From G965276765 sp965276825 (GTDB lineage Bacteria > Actinomycetota > Acidimicrobiia > Acidimicrobiales > Palsa-688): DNA of 64,000 bases. The stretch covers positions 2,542,001-2,606,000 of the forward strand of contig OZ255630.1 in assembly GCA_965276825.1 (NCBI GenBank). The letters run 5' to 3'. This document shows, in pieces, positions 43,494 to 52,492 of the stretch (positions within the stretch are counted from its first letter, which is position 1; each line of letters begins with the position of its first letter). The notes beneath the pieces are model-generated. The model ran no database searches and had not been told where the DNA came from. It saw only the letters and a program-made list of their open reading frames with translations. The translations under genes and the position numbers were made by a program.

Positions 43494-43988
43494 TAAGGGT
43501 ACACCGTTGCGGCTGTTTCGCACCGTTCAAGGAACCCCCTGCGGCGACGCCCCAGGTCGGAGCAGCGTCATCTCGGTCGCCCTGAGAGACGATTCCCGCA
43601 AGGCCCGCCCGAGAAGAAGCCCCGGTAACCCCCCGCTCTACGGGGCAGGCCCGGCTGGCTTATCGATCGAGTCCAGGGCAGGGCCGTCACCCTGCGGCAC
43701 CCTTGCCCACGAGCGACCTGCTTGCTGGAGTTAGCACTGCGAGGTCGGCCGGGCGGTCGCCACCCATCGAGCCAGCGGCGACAGATCGCCTTGATCTGGA
43801 CTACCGCCCAGCCGATGCTCCGAGGCCTCGTACCCGCTCAGACGGATCGGGTGCTTCGACTCGGTACCTCCAGTTCCAGCCGGTCACTGTCAGTAGTGAC
43901 GTTGGCCGCAAGTGGGGAGCCTCCGATGGCCACCACCCGGGAGATCCTCATGGCCGTCGACACCGGGTCGGCTGGCGTGGTGCCCGGG
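43494..43988. other. Intergenic region without recognised gene
   Basis: Nearly 500 bases between divergent-facing blocks. Long plus-strand frames that start here run antisense through the genes at 44-47 kb and are artefacts. A short stretch near 43920-44000 reads MATTREILMAVDTGS but has no support. I see no gene, repeat or clear promoter apart from the vapBC upstream region at its left end. Confidence 0.45.
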
Positions 43989-44777
43989 TCAGCCGGCGAA
44001 GGTCGTCACCGGATGCAGCGGCGCGGCGGCGGCGGCGGCGGCCTGCGACCGGGTCAGCACGCCGGTCGCGACCAGCCGATCGAGGACGTGGTGGCGGCGG
44101 CGCAGCGCCGCCGACAGGTGTTGGTGGGGGTCGTAGGCGCTCGGAGCCTGCACGAGGCCGGCCAGGAGGGCGGCCTGGCCCCAGGAGAGCTGACCGGCGG
44201 GCAGGCCGAAGTAGTGGCGCGCCGCGTCGGTCACGCCGTAGGCCCCGTCGCCGAAGTAGGCGGCGTCGAGGTACAGGGCCAGGATCCGGTGCTTGGAGTA
44301 GTGCTGGTCGAGCCGGAAGGCCACGCCGACCTGCTTCAACTCGGCGCCAAAGGAGGTGCCGGGGGCGTAGAGCATCTTGGCCAGCTGCTGCTCGATGGTC
44401 GCCCCGCCGTCGTTGCCGTTGGAGGTGATCATCCCCAGCCCTGCCCTGGCCACCCCCTGCGGGTCGAGGGCCGGGTCGGAGAAGAATCGGCTGTCCTCGG
44501 TGGCGAGCAGGGCCCGCCCCACCCGTCCGGGGACGACGCCGGCGTCGCTCGGGGCGCCGTGGGCGGCGAGGATGGCGGCAACCCGGCCGGGAGCGTCGGC
44601 CACCGACGGAGCCCGCGCCACGAGCACGGCCAGGGCGCCGGCGAGGAGGGCGACCACGACGACGACGGCGGCGACGAGCCGCAGCGCCCAGGTGGCCCAC
44701 CGGGGACGCCGGCGCCTGCGGGGCGCGGCAGATCTCGAGCCGTCGACCTGTGGTCGACGGTGGGCGGTGGCGGCCAT
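43989..44777 (-). CDS. Monofunctional peptidoglycan glycosyltransferase (GT51)
   Basis: Polymerises lipid II into glycan strands at the outer face of the membrane. 262 aa: basic N-terminus, one transmembrane anchor (about residues 30-52, LRLVAAVVVVVALLAGALAV), then the GT51 domain with the catalytic Glu in ALLATEDSRFFSDP, the GGATIEQQLAKMLYAPGTSF motif and ALYLDAAYFGDGAYGVTDAA. No transpeptidase domain follows. The usual HxG after the EDxxF motif is altered (DPALDPQG), so it belongs to a divergent branch. Confidence 0.85.
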   Translation of the reverse strand: MAATAHRRPQVDGSRSAAPRRRRRPRWATWALRLVAAVVVVVALLAGALAVLVARAPSVADAPGRVAAILAAHGAPSDAGVVPGRVGRALLATEDSRFFSDPALDPQGVARAGLGMITSNGNDGGATIEQQLAKMLYAPGTSFGAELKQVGVAFRLDQHYSKHRILALYLDAAYFGDGAYGVTDAARHYFGLPAGQLSWGQAALLAGLVQAPSAYDPHQHLSAALRRRHHVLDRLVATGVLTRSQAAAAAAAPLHPVTTFAG

Positions 44778-44807
44778 GACGGTGACGATCCTGCCATCGC
44801 CGTCGGG

Positions 44808-45782
44808 TCAGTAGGCGCCGTGCGCCTCGAAGATCCTCCTCGGGTTGTCGACGAGCATGGCGTGGATCTGCTCGTCGGTCACACCGCGCTCCTGCAATGC
44901 GGGGACCACGTCGGAGGTGATGTGGAGGTAGTGCCAGTTCGGGGCGCCGACGGCGACGGCCTCGTCGTCGAGCCAGTCCATGTGGCAGGCGGCGTCGTGG
45001 GAGAGGACCATCCGGTCGTGGTGGCCCCGGGCGCACAGGTCGGCGACGGTCTGCACCCGCTCCTCGAAGGGCAGGATCGCGTCGAGGCCGAAGCGGTCCA
45101 TGCCGAGGTAGGAGCCGCGGGCGATGACCTCCTCGAGGTAGCCGATGTCGGTGGTGTCGCCGCTGTGGCCGATGACGACGCGGCCGAGGTCGACGCCCTC
45201 CTGGTCGAAGATGGTCTGCTGCTCGAGGCCCCTGCGGGAACGGGCGTGGGTGTGGGTGGAGATGGGCACGCCGGTCGCCCGGTGGGCCTGCGCGACGGCG
45301 CGCAGGACCCGCTCCACGCCGGGGGTCACGCCCTGCACGTCGGTGGCGCACTTGAGGATCCCGGCCTTGATGCCGGTGCCGGCGATGCCGTCGGTGATGT
45401 CGCCGACGAACATGTCCACCATCGGCTCCGGCTGGTCGAGCAGGTTGCCGGGGCTGCGGTAGGTGAACCAGTGCGGGACCTCGTTGTAGGTGTAGAGGCC
45501 CGTGGCCACCACGATGTGGAGCGAGGTCCGCTCGGCGATCTCGGCGATGCGGGGGATGTAGCGGCCGAGGCCCACGACGGTCAGGTCGACGATGGTCGAG
45601 ACCCCGGCGTCCGCGAGGGCGTCGAGCCGGGTGATGGCGCCGGCCACGCGGGCGTCCTCGTCCCACCCCTGCGGGTAGTTGGTCTGGATCTCGGGGCTCA
45701 GCACGAAGACGTGCTCGTGCATGAGCGTCTGCCCGAGCTCGGTCGTGTCGAGCGGACCACGTGCGGTCTGGATCTGGGCCAT
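44808..45782 (-). CDS. Phosphotriesterase-family hydrolase (lactonase-like)
   Basis: Binuclear-metal amidohydrolase, 324 aa. Metal ligands: HxH in TLMHEHVFVLSPE, the bridging Lys in GIKAGILKCATDVQG, His in GVPISTHTHARSR and VVIGHSGDTTD, and the catalytic Asp in MVLSHDAACH. This motif set is that of phosphotriesterase-like lactonases, which open acyl-homoserine or other lactones and have weak phosphotriesterase activity; the true substrate is unknown. The start at 45782 (MAQIQTARGPLDTTELG) is chosen by homology. Divergent from the MFS gene, 76 bases away. Confidence 0.9.
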   Translation of the reverse strand: MAQIQTARGPLDTTELGQTLMHEHVFVLSPEIQTNYPQGWDEDARVAGAITRLDALADAGVSTIVDLTVVGLGRYIPRIAEIAERTSLHIVVATGLYTYNEVPHWFTYRSPGNLLDQPEPMVDMFVGDITDGIAGTGIKAGILKCATDVQGVTPGVERVLRAVAQAHRATGVPISTHTHARSRRGLEQQTIFDQEGVDLGRVVIGHSGDTTDIGYLEEVIARGSYLGMDRFGLDAILPFEERVQTVADLCARGHHDRMVLSHDAACHMDWLDDEAVAVGAPNWHYLHITSDVVPALQERGVTDEQIHAMLVDNPRRIFEAHGAY

Positions 45783-45858
45783 GCGCCGATTCTTCCAGCA
45801 GGCGAGGGCGGCCGCTCTTCGAGGGACCCCGGCCTCTCCGGTACCGTGATGGTTGGTC

Positions 45859-47385
45859 ATGCTGAGCAACGCGTCGAAAGGCCCCGCCGATCAGGCTGCC
45901 CGCCAGCCGACGGCTCCGGCCCGGGGCTTCGGAGGCCGCCGGGTCGATCAGCGCATCGCCGTCAGCGTGGTGTACGTGGCCGCGCTGTTCCTCAACATCC
46001 TCGACGTCACCATCGTCAACGTGGCCATCCCGACCATCGGTCGCGATTTCCGGACGAGCGCGGCGTCGGTCGACGTCGTGGTCATCGCCTACCTGGTGAG
46101 CCTGGCCGTGTTCATCCCGGCCTCGGGCTGGATCGGCGACCGCTTCGGGGGCAAGCGGACCCTCCTCACGGCCATCGCCGTGTTCACCGCGGCGTCGGCC
46201 CTGTGCGGCATCGCCGGGAGCCTCAGCGAGCTGGTCGTGTTCCGCGTCCTGCAGGGGGTCGGCGGCGGCATGCTGACGCCGGTCGGCATGGCCATGCTGT
46301 ACCGGACTTTCCCGCCGGCCGAGCGGGTCCGCCTGGCCGGCATCCTCATGGTCCCGACCGCGCTCGCGCCCGCGCTCGGCCCGGTCATCGGCGGCCTCCT
46401 CGTGACGGATCTGTCGTGGCGCTGGGTCTTCTTCGTCAATCTCCCGATCGGCGTGGCTGCCTGCGTGTTCGGGGTCCTCTTCGTCGAGGAGCGACGCGAG
46501 GCCAGGCCCGGGCGCTTCGACCGTGGCGGCTTCGTGCTCGCCGGGGCGGGGCTTGGCGCCTTGATGTACGGCGTCTCGGAGGGGCCGGCGCTCGGCTGGC
46601 GCTCGCCGCAGGTCGTGGCGACGATCGTCGCCGGGGCCGTCCTGCTCGTCGCCATGGTCCGCGTCGAGCTGCGCGTCGACCAGCCGATGATCAACCTCCG
46701 CCTGTTCGGCGACGGGCTGTTCCGGGCGACCAACGTCCTCGTGGTGCTCACCATGACCGGGTTCTTCGGGGTGCTGTACCTGGTGCCGCTCTACTACCAG
46801 GACGGCCGCGGGCTCTCCGCCCTCGACTCCGGCCTCAGCACCTTCCCCGAGGCCGTCGGGGTCCTGATCGGCGCGCAGGTCGTCAGCCGGGTGCTCTATC
46901 CCGTGATCGGACCGCGACGGCTGATGGCCGCCGGCCTGCTGGGCATCGCCGCGGTGACCTCGCTCATGGCGCTGGCGAGCGGCGCCCACACCAACCTGTG
47001 GTGGATGCGGGCGCTGATGCTGGTGCTCGGCTACTGCATCCCCCACGTGATGATGAGCATGCAGGCGGCCGCCTTCGCGACGATCTCCCCCGAGTCGACC
47101 GGCCGGGCGTCCACCCTCTTCAACGCCAACCGGCAACTCGGCGGGGCCATCGGCGTCGCCCTCCTCAGCACCGTGCTCAGCGCCATCGGTCCCACCCGGC
47201 GCTTCGGCGACCATCTCGTGGCCCACGTCGCCGCCTACCAGGGGGCGTTCGTCGCCGCGGCCGCCGTGGCCGTGATCGGTGCCCTGACCGCCCTCGTCCT
47301 CGTGCGCGACGCCGACGCCGCCGACACCATGGTGCGCCGGCGCAAGCCTCGGGCTGGCCCGAGCCGGTCGGTGGCCGCCACCTGA
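45859..47385 (+). CDS. MFS transporter, DHA2 (EmrB/QacA) family
   Basis: Proton-driven drug exporter with 14 predicted transmembrane segments, about 508 aa. The family signature is LNILDVTIVNVAIPTIGRDF in helix 1, followed by SGWIGDRFGGKRTLLTAIAV (motif A) and MVPTALAPALGPVIGGLLVT (motif C). C-terminal helices include AAAAVAVIGALTALVLV. It uses ATG at 45859; an in-frame TTG two codons earlier is also possible. Substrate unknown. Confidence 0.92.
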   Translation: MLSNASKGPADQAARQPTAPARGFGGRRVDQRIAVSVVYVAALFLNILDVTIVNVAIPTIGRDFRTSAASVDVVVIAYLVSLAVFIPASGWIGDRFGGKRTLLTAIAVFTAASALCGIAGSLSELVVFRVLQGVGGGMLTPVGMAMLYRTFPPAERVRLAGILMVPTALAPALGPVIGGLLVTDLSWRWVFFVNLPIGVAACVFGVLFVEERREARPGRFDRGGFVLAGAGLGALMYGVSEGPALGWRSPQVVATIVAGAVLLVAMVRVELRVDQPMINLRLFGDGLFRATNVLVVLTMTGFFGVLYLVPLYYQDGRGLSALDSGLSTFPEAVGVLIGAQVVSRVLYPVIGPRRLMAAGLLGIAAVTSLMALASGAHTNLWWMRALMLVLGYCIPHVMMSMQAAAFATISPESTGRASTLFNANRQLGGAIGVALLSTVLSAIGPTRRFGDHLVAHVAAYQGAFVAAAAVAVIGALTALVLVRDADAADTMVRRRKPRAGPSRSVAAT

Positions 47386-47476
47386 GATCCGACCGTGTCC
47401 GTGGGGGCGCGGCGCCTTCCGGTCGAGGCTCGATCAGGTCACGGCACCGGTCGCCACCCAGTGCCGCGGACGTGAG

Positions 47477-47977
47477 TCAGCCGAGATGCGGCCGCAGGCT
47501 CCGGCTGCGGCGGTGCTGCGGCGAGGGGCCGCTCGTGCGGTGCCCGTCGCCCTCGCGCAGGTCGATGACCGGATCGGAGGAGAGGGCGAGGGCGTAGACG
47601 GCGTCGTCGGCGGCGACGGCGAAGGTGTGGCCGGAGGCGTCGATCTGCTGCAGGATCGGGGCGACGCTGATGCGGGCGATGCGCTCCAGGTCCTTGGCCG
47701 AGTGGACCTCGATGCGGGTCGCGGTCGTCTCGATGCGGCTCACGGGGACCAGCCGCTCACGGAAGCGGGCCACCGCCCGGTCGGCCGGCGTGCCCCACCA
47801 TCCGCGAAACACCCGACCGCTCAGCACCACGCAGACGCCCACGCCGATCACGGTCACCGCCCAGCACGCCACCAGGGCGCCGGCGGGCAGCCGGACCGGC
47901 ATGAGGGCGAACAGGCTCCTCGGCAGCGACGACGTCACGTCGACCAGGAAGCCAGCGGTGACGACGGTGCCGACCAC
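47477..47977 (-). CDS. Hypothetical membrane protein
   Basis: A 166-aa protein I do not recognise. It has two hydrophobic segments (VVGTVVTAGFLVDV-type near residue 5-15, and LVACWAVTVIGVGVCVVLSG at about 35-54) followed by a soluble domain (TTATRIEVHSAKDLERIARI, GHTFAVAADDAVYALALSS). The start is uncertain: the GTG at 47977 leaves the first helix short, and the frame is open to about 48050, though with no better start codon. Confidence 0.5.
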   Translation of the reverse strand: MVGTVVTAGFLVDVTSSLPRSLFALMPVRLPAGALVACWAVTVIGVGVCVVLSGRVFRGWWGTPADRAVARFRERLVPVSRIETTATRIEVHSAKDLERIARISVAPILQQIDASGHTFAVAADDAVYALALSSDPVIDLREGDGHRTSGPSPQHRRSRSLRPHLG

Positions 47978-48173
47978 ACCGAGGGCGGGGGGCTCGATGC
48001 CCCGCGACGAGGTCGGGCGGTAGGTCGCGCCGCCCGGCTGTGGGGGTCACGCGTGGTTCGCTCGGTCTCCTTCATGGTCTGTCCCAGGGTGAGGCGGTGG
48101 CGGGATCGCCGCCGCTGCTCGGGTAGGGCGACGGCGAGGAAGGCGACCACGCCGAGCCCGGGGCCCGACCGGC

Positions 48174-50006
48174 TCACGACGCCGAGAACCTCTGGTTGAG
48201 GTTGCCCGTGGCCGTCCAGCCGTGGATCCTGGCCCCGACGCTGATGCTGTTGCCGGCCACGTCGATGTACAGGCCGCTGGCGGGGTTCTCCATCGTGGCC
48301 GGGGTCGTGGAGCCCGCGGTCAGGCTGGTCGACCAGCTCTGACCCGGCCCGCTGGCACACGGCGACTGGTAGAGGCCGTCACCGAGCTTGCCGTCGGTGG
48401 TGAGGCACTGCCCGCTGTTGACGTTGACGACGTCGTAGGTGCTGGCGCCGAGGCCGACGAACCTCCACGACTGGTTGGCGTTGCCGTTGGCCCACCAGTC
48501 GATGACCGGGGCACCCGCGACGAGGGACGCGCCGGCGACGTCGAGCTTGTAGTGGGCGTTGCTGTTGCTGACGTCGAGTGCCGTGGTGAAGCTGGCTGGC
48601 GCGGCCGGGGGCTGGGTGGAGCCGACGGCGGCGCCCAGCTGGGCGGCGCTCACCGGGTGGCCACCCTGGAGGGTGTAGTCCCAGGCCCACTGGAGCTCGG
48701 TGACCCCGCACGACCGGGCCAGGGCGATCATGGGTGCGAGGTCGGCGGGGGTGTTGGCCCCCGGGTTCTCGGCCATGAAGCCCATGCCGTGACGATGGGC
48801 GAGGGACGCCAGCCACCTGGTGTCGGACCAGAAGAAGACCCGCTGGTCGGTGTAGGCCACGCTCTCGTCACCGGCCTGGCAGGAGTTGGCCCGCGGGGCA
48901 CCGGACCAGTCGTAGAGGCTGGAGTCGTCGATGGCGGTGTTGGTGAGCGACGGGAGCGAGTCGAGAAACTTCCACCACACCGCCCCGGTGTTGAGCGTGT
49001 CGAAGCTGTCGTAGCTTCCAGGGGCCAGGTCCGCGGCCAGGCGCTGGTTCATCGGTTGGGGCAGGGCGCCCATCCCCGGCATGACCAGGTCGAGCTGGCC
49101 GCCGAACCCGCCGTTGCGGAAGGTGGTCATCTCCCACGCGTGGGCGTTGACCATGGCGCCGAGATACCAGGAGTACCAGGCCGAGACCTGGGCGCCGGTG
49201 ACCGTCGCTCCCCCCCAGGCCGTCGTGCCGGGGATCCAGCCGGGCATGGGGTCCGCGCCGACTCCGGCGGGCAGGTCCGGGCCGCCGGACTGGGCGGCGG
49301 GGGAAAACGCCCACCACTGGTTGCTCGACGTGTCGGGGTAGAGGATCTCGCCGTTCTCCGACAGGCCGATCCGGTAGGCCTCGACGCCGGTCAGCGACGA
49401 GGTGACGCTGTCGATGTAGGCCGTGGCCGCGCTGCGGACCTGGTTGCTGAACTCGAAGTCGGCGGTGGGCGACGACCGACCGTTCTGGTCGACGAGGCGG
49501 GAGTTGGCCGTCTGGTACACCCAGGACGGCGCCTGCTGCAGGCCGACGTCGATGCTGACCTTCCAGCCTGCGCTCGTGTAGCGCGCGATGGCCGAGCGGA
49601 TGGACTGCATGTAGATGGGGTCGAAGACGCCGGCGCTCGGCTCCCAGTTGCCCCACGACAGGTTGATCACCGCGTTGGCGATCCCGGCGGCCTGGTCGTT
49701 CGGGATGTTGCGGTAGTCGGCCTCGAGCACACCGAGGCCGAGTGACCCCGCGCCCGACGAGGTCATGGCCGCCGAGGTCCCGGGCGGCGAGGTCCTGGGC
49801 GGCGAAGTCCTGGGCGGCGAGGTCCTGGGCGGCGAAGTCCTGGGCGGCGAGGTCGAGGCGGAGGAGGTGGAGGCCATCGCCGGGATCGACGAGCCGATCA
49901 CCGCTATCGCGGCCAGGGCGGCGGCCGCCATGGCGGCTCGCGCCGTCGACCGCCGGTTCGTCCGCGGATGGCTCCGGCCACCTCGTTGCGCTGGTTGGAA
50001 GATCAT
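48174..50006 (-). CDS. Secreted glycoside-hydrolase-like protein with ricin-type beta-trefoil domain
   Basis: 610-aa secreted protein. Signal peptide at about residues 20-46 (AAMAAAALAAIAVIGSSIPA), a TSPPR repeat linker, then a TIM-barrel-like domain with VINLSWGNWEPSAGVFDPIY, WKVSIDVGLQQAPSWVYQTA and EAYRIGLSENGEILYPDTSS, whose Glu could be catalytic. The last 130 residues form a ricin-like (CBM13) carbohydrate-binding trefoil with three QxW-type repeats (NANQSWRF, GQSWSTSL, NLNQRFSAS). The CAZy family cannot be named from sequence alone; a polysaccharide substrate is likely. Confidence 0.75.
   Translation of the reverse strand: MIFQPAQRGGRSHPRTNRRSTARAAMAAAALAAIAVIGSSIPAMASTSSASTSPPRTSPPRTSPPRTSPPRTSPPGTSAAMTSSGAGSLGLGVLEADYRNIPNDQAAGIANAVINLSWGNWEPSAGVFDPIYMQSIRSAIARYTSAGWKVSIDVGLQQAPSWVYQTANSRLVDQNGRSSPTADFEFSNQVRSAATAYIDSVTSSLTGVEAYRIGLSENGEILYPDTSSNQWWAFSPAAQSGGPDLPAGVGADPMPGWIPGTTAWGGATVTGAQVSAWYSWYLGAMVNAHAWEMTTFRNGGFGGQLDLVMPGMGALPQPMNQRLAADLAPGSYDSFDTLNTGAVWWKFLDSLPSLTNTAIDDSSLYDWSGAPRANSCQAGDESVAYTDQRVFFWSDTRWLASLAHRHGMGFMAENPGANTPADLAPMIALARSCGVTELQWAWDYTLQGGHPVSAAQLGAAVGSTQPPAAPASFTTALDVSNSNAHYKLDVAGASLVAGAPVIDWWANGNANQSWRFVGLGASTYDVVNVNSGQCLTTDGKLGDGLYQSPCASGPGQSWSTSLTAGSTTPATMENPASGLYIDVAGNSISVGARIHGWTATGNLNQRFSAS
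49782..49871. repeat. 15-bp tandem repeat within the glycoside-hydrolase linker
   Basis: Six 15-base units from 49782, GGGCGGCGAGGTCCT alternating with GGGCGGCGAAGTCCT, the last degenerate. Read on the coding (minus) strand they give the repeated pentapeptide TSPPR just after the signal peptide. Period and opening GGGCGRCG resemble the repeat in the map-rpmJ gap. Confidence 0.85.
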
Positions 50007-50095
50007 GGTCGCGCTCTCGGACGCCACGGTCGGCCCCTTGAGACGGGGCGCGAGACCCGCCGGGACTTCGCCGTCTGCCGAAACCGCCGAAGCGG

Positions 50096-51322
50096 TCACC
50101 CCGAGGGGCGGACCGAGAGACCGATCGTGAGGGACCGGTGCTGTGCTCCGGCCACGGGTCGGAGAACGTAGCCGGTGACCGCCACCCCGCTGGACACCAG
50201 GGCGTGGTCGAGCTGGATCAGCGGAGGCAGCCAGGTGACCGGCGACCACGTCGGTCGCCAGCCGTTGCCGGTGGCCACGGCCGCGTCGCGGAGCTGGCCG
50301 GCGCGGAGGATGTCGCCGAGCTCGTACATGTCCCAGGTGGCGTTCAGGTCGCCGACGACGAGGCGGGGCCCGGTCAGGTGACGGGCCGCGGCGGCGATGC
50401 CGCGCAGCTCCGCCTTCCACTGCCCGAGGGGGAGCAGCACGGGGATGAAGGTGTGGACCACGAGCACGCTCAGGGTGGCGGCGCCGACCCGAACCCGTGC
50501 CCGCAGCTCCGGGTGGCCGGCGTCGGTCCACACGGATGCGCCGACGAGGGGCCGGTCGGACCACAGGGCCATCCCGGCGCTCTGGTTGTCGGGGGCAAGC
50601 AGGCGGAAGCGGTAGCGGTCGAGGACGTGGGTGGCGTCGAGGGCGGTGATGTCGCCCGGGGTGACCTCCTGCAGGGCGACGAGGTCGGGGCGGCCGCGTG
50701 CGACCGCGGCGGCGATCCCGCTCATGTCCGGGTTGGTCCAGGTGACGTTGGCGTCGAGCACCCGCAGGCACCCCCACCCCGGGGGTGGCGCCGCGGTCGA
50801 AGCGAACGGGTCCCACTGCTGTGCGGTCCACCAGGCCGGCGCGACGAGGGCGGCGATGGCGACGACGGCGAGCGTCGGGCGCCGGGTACCGACACCGACG
50901 ACCGCGGCAGCGAGCGCCGGCACGAAGACCCACGGGCTGAGGGCCAGGACACCGACGACGATGGCGACGTCGTCGAGGTGGGCCAGGCGCGCCACGACGA
51001 CGGCCGCGGACGCCACCACCACGGTCCACGCCACGCCGCCGAGCAGGCGGCGGCGGTGCCGGGCGTCGCCTCGGGACCCGGCCCGGCGCGTGACCGGAGC
51101 CTGGCTGGCGGATCCGGCCTCGCTCGCGGTGGCCGCCGGCGACGGGTCGGCGTCTCCCGCGCGCTCGGCATCCTGGGTGGCACCGGCCTCCTGGGGAGCC
51201 CCGGCCGGCGCGGGCTCGGCGCCCTGCGTGGGCCCGGCGTCCGGGGCGCCCCCGACCGGCGAGGGCTCGGCGTCCCGGGCGGCCTCGGCCGGGTCGGGGT
51301 CGTCGGTCGGGTGGTCGGTCAC
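50096..51322 (-). CDS. Membrane-anchored endonuclease/exonuclease/phosphatase family protein
   Basis: About 408 aa. Residues 1-85 are a Pro/Ala/Glu/Asp-rich cytoplasmic segment. Then come two to three transmembrane helices (VAWTVVVASAAVVVARLAHL, VVGVLALSPWVFVPALAAAV, LAVVAIAALVAPAWWTAQQW). The EEP domain follows with VLDANVTWTNPD, the metal-binding Glu in PDLVALQEVTPGDI, the GDLNATWDM motif and the terminal His in VAGAQHRSLTIGLSVR. Such proteins hydrolyse phosphodiesters outside the membrane; the substrate here is unknown. GTG start at 51322; the frame is open to 51352. Confidence 0.82.
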   Translation of the reverse strand: MTDHPTDDPDPAEAARDAEPSPVGGAPDAGPTQGAEPAPAGAPQEAGATQDAERAGDADPSPAATASEAGSASQAPVTRRAGSRGDARHRRRLLGGVAWTVVVASAAVVVARLAHLDDVAIVVGVLALSPWVFVPALAAAVVGVGTRRPTLAVVAIAALVAPAWWTAQQWDPFASTAAPPPGWGCLRVLDANVTWTNPDMSGIAAAVARGRPDLVALQEVTPGDITALDATHVLDRYRFRLLAPDNQSAGMALWSDRPLVGASVWTDAGHPELRARVRVGAATLSVLVVHTFIPVLLPLGQWKAELRGIAAAARHLTGPRLVVGDLNATWDMYELGDILRAGQLRDAAVATGNGWRPTWSPVTWLPPLIQLDHALVSSGVAVTGYVLRPVAGAQHRSLTIGLSVRPSG

Positions 51323-51395
51323 GGACCGCCAGCCTGACCGACCGGGAGGCACGCAGCGGGGCGCCCCTCCAGACGGCGGTCAGTCAGGTCCGGCC

Positions 51396-51580
51396 GTCTC
51401 GGGGCGCCCGACGTGAGTAAACCACGTGCATCCTCCCGAGATGCCACCGGGGCGCCCAGGCGAGACCGACCTGGCCGCTGCCGCACGTCTCGATGGGATC
51501 CTCCCGGGATGCGACCGGGACGCCCAGGCGAGGCCGACCTGGCCGCTGCGGCTGCGGCTGCGGCACGTCTCGATGCGACC
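51396..51580. repeat. Dispersed intergenic repeat, related to the window start
   Basis: Bases 51399-51430 (CTCGGGGCGCCCGACGTGAG, then TAAACCACGTG) match 114-143 almost exactly. They are followed by two diverged tandem copies of a roughly 67-base unit starting CCTCCCGAGATG (about 51431) and CCTCCCGGGATG (about 51501). Each continues through ACCGGGRCGCCCAGGCGAG and GACCTGGCCGCTGC to CACGTCTCGATG. A trinucleotide-like run (GCGGCTGCGGCTGCGGC) follows. It sits between two same-strand genes and encodes nothing evident. Confidence 0.75.
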
Positions 51581-51598
51581 GGACCCAGGGCGAGCCCT

Positions 51599-52492
51599 TC
51601 AGGACAGGACGCGCTTGTGGAACGCCCGGAGCCCGAGGGCCAGGAACAGCGCGCAGAAGCCGACCAGCACCGGGTAGACGGCGTAGAGGTGCATGTGCCC
51701 GGTCGAGGTGAGCCCGGCCCGCAGGCCCTCGTTGGCGTAGACGAGCGGGTTGATGCACACCAGCGTCTGCAGCCAGTGGAATCCGCCGACGGTGACCGGC
51801 GCCAGGCGCGTCCACTGGTAGTAGGTGCCGCCGAGGAAGGTGATGGGCAGCACGATGAAGCCGAACATCAGGCCGATGTTGCGCGGCTCGAAGACGCAGC
51901 CGAGCAGCAGGCCGAGTGAGCTGAAGGTCAGGCAGATGAGCGGCAGGAGGGTGACGACGATCAGCCAGTGGACGTCGAAGTTGGCGTGCACCCCCTTGGC
52001 GTGGATGACCGCAGCGATCGGGAACACGATGACCGCGGCGATGAGCCCCTGGATCACCCCGAAGAGGATCTTGGCCACGGCGACCAGCCACACCGGGCAC
52101 GGCGCCTGGACCCGGTCCTCGATCTCCCTCGTGAACCCGAACTCCTGGGCCAGCTGCAGCGCCACCGCCTGCACGCCCTGGAACATGACCGTGATCCCGA
52201 CCACGCCGGGGACGAGGACGGTGGCGAAGTCGCTGGCCCCTCCCCCGCCGCCGCCCACCGACTGCCCGATCTGGGGGAAGACGTAGAGGAAGACGAAGAC
52301 CAGCAGGAAGGGTTGGATGATCGTGCGCAGGACGAACTCGACCACGTGCTTGCGCAGCACCGTCAGATCCCGGAGGAGCAGGGCGCCGAGGGCGATCCTG
52401 CTGGCCGCGAACGTCGTCCGGAGTGGCGCAGCGCCGATCCTCGGACGGGCGGCGGCCGTACCGGGCGGGGTGGGGGTCGTCGTGGCGGCCAT
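51599..52492 (-). CDS. ABC-2 type transporter permease (DrrB-like)
   Basis: Membrane part of an ABC exporter, 297 aa with about six transmembrane helices: IIQPFLLVFVFLYVFPQIGQ, VLVPGVVGITVMFQGVQAVA, VIQGLIAAVIVFPIAAVIHA, LIVVTLLPLICLTFSSLGLL and the conserved IGLMFGFIVLPITFLGGTYY. Its ATG (52492) overlaps the ATPase stop by one base, so the two are co-translated. Confidence 0.92.
   Translation of the reverse strand: MAATTTPTPPGTAAARPRIGAAPLRTTFAASRIALGALLLRDLTVLRKHVVEFVLRTIIQPFLLVFVFLYVFPQIGQSVGGGGGGASDFATVLVPGVVGITVMFQGVQAVALQLAQEFGFTREIEDRVQAPCPVWLVAVAKILFGVIQGLIAAVIVFPIAAVIHAKGVHANFDVHWLIVVTLLPLICLTFSSLGLLLGCVFEPRNIGLMFGFIVLPITFLGGTYYQWTRLAPVTVGGFHWLQTLVCINPLVYANEGLRAGLTSTGHMHLYAVYPVLVGFCALFLALGLRAFHKRVLS

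Noticed and set aside
43722..47597. Very long plus-strand ORF of about 1290 codons
   Set aside because: It runs antisense to the transglycosylase and phosphotriesterase genes and out of frame with the MFS gene. Its translation is Gly/Arg/Val/Asp-rich shadow sequence typical of high-GC DNA.
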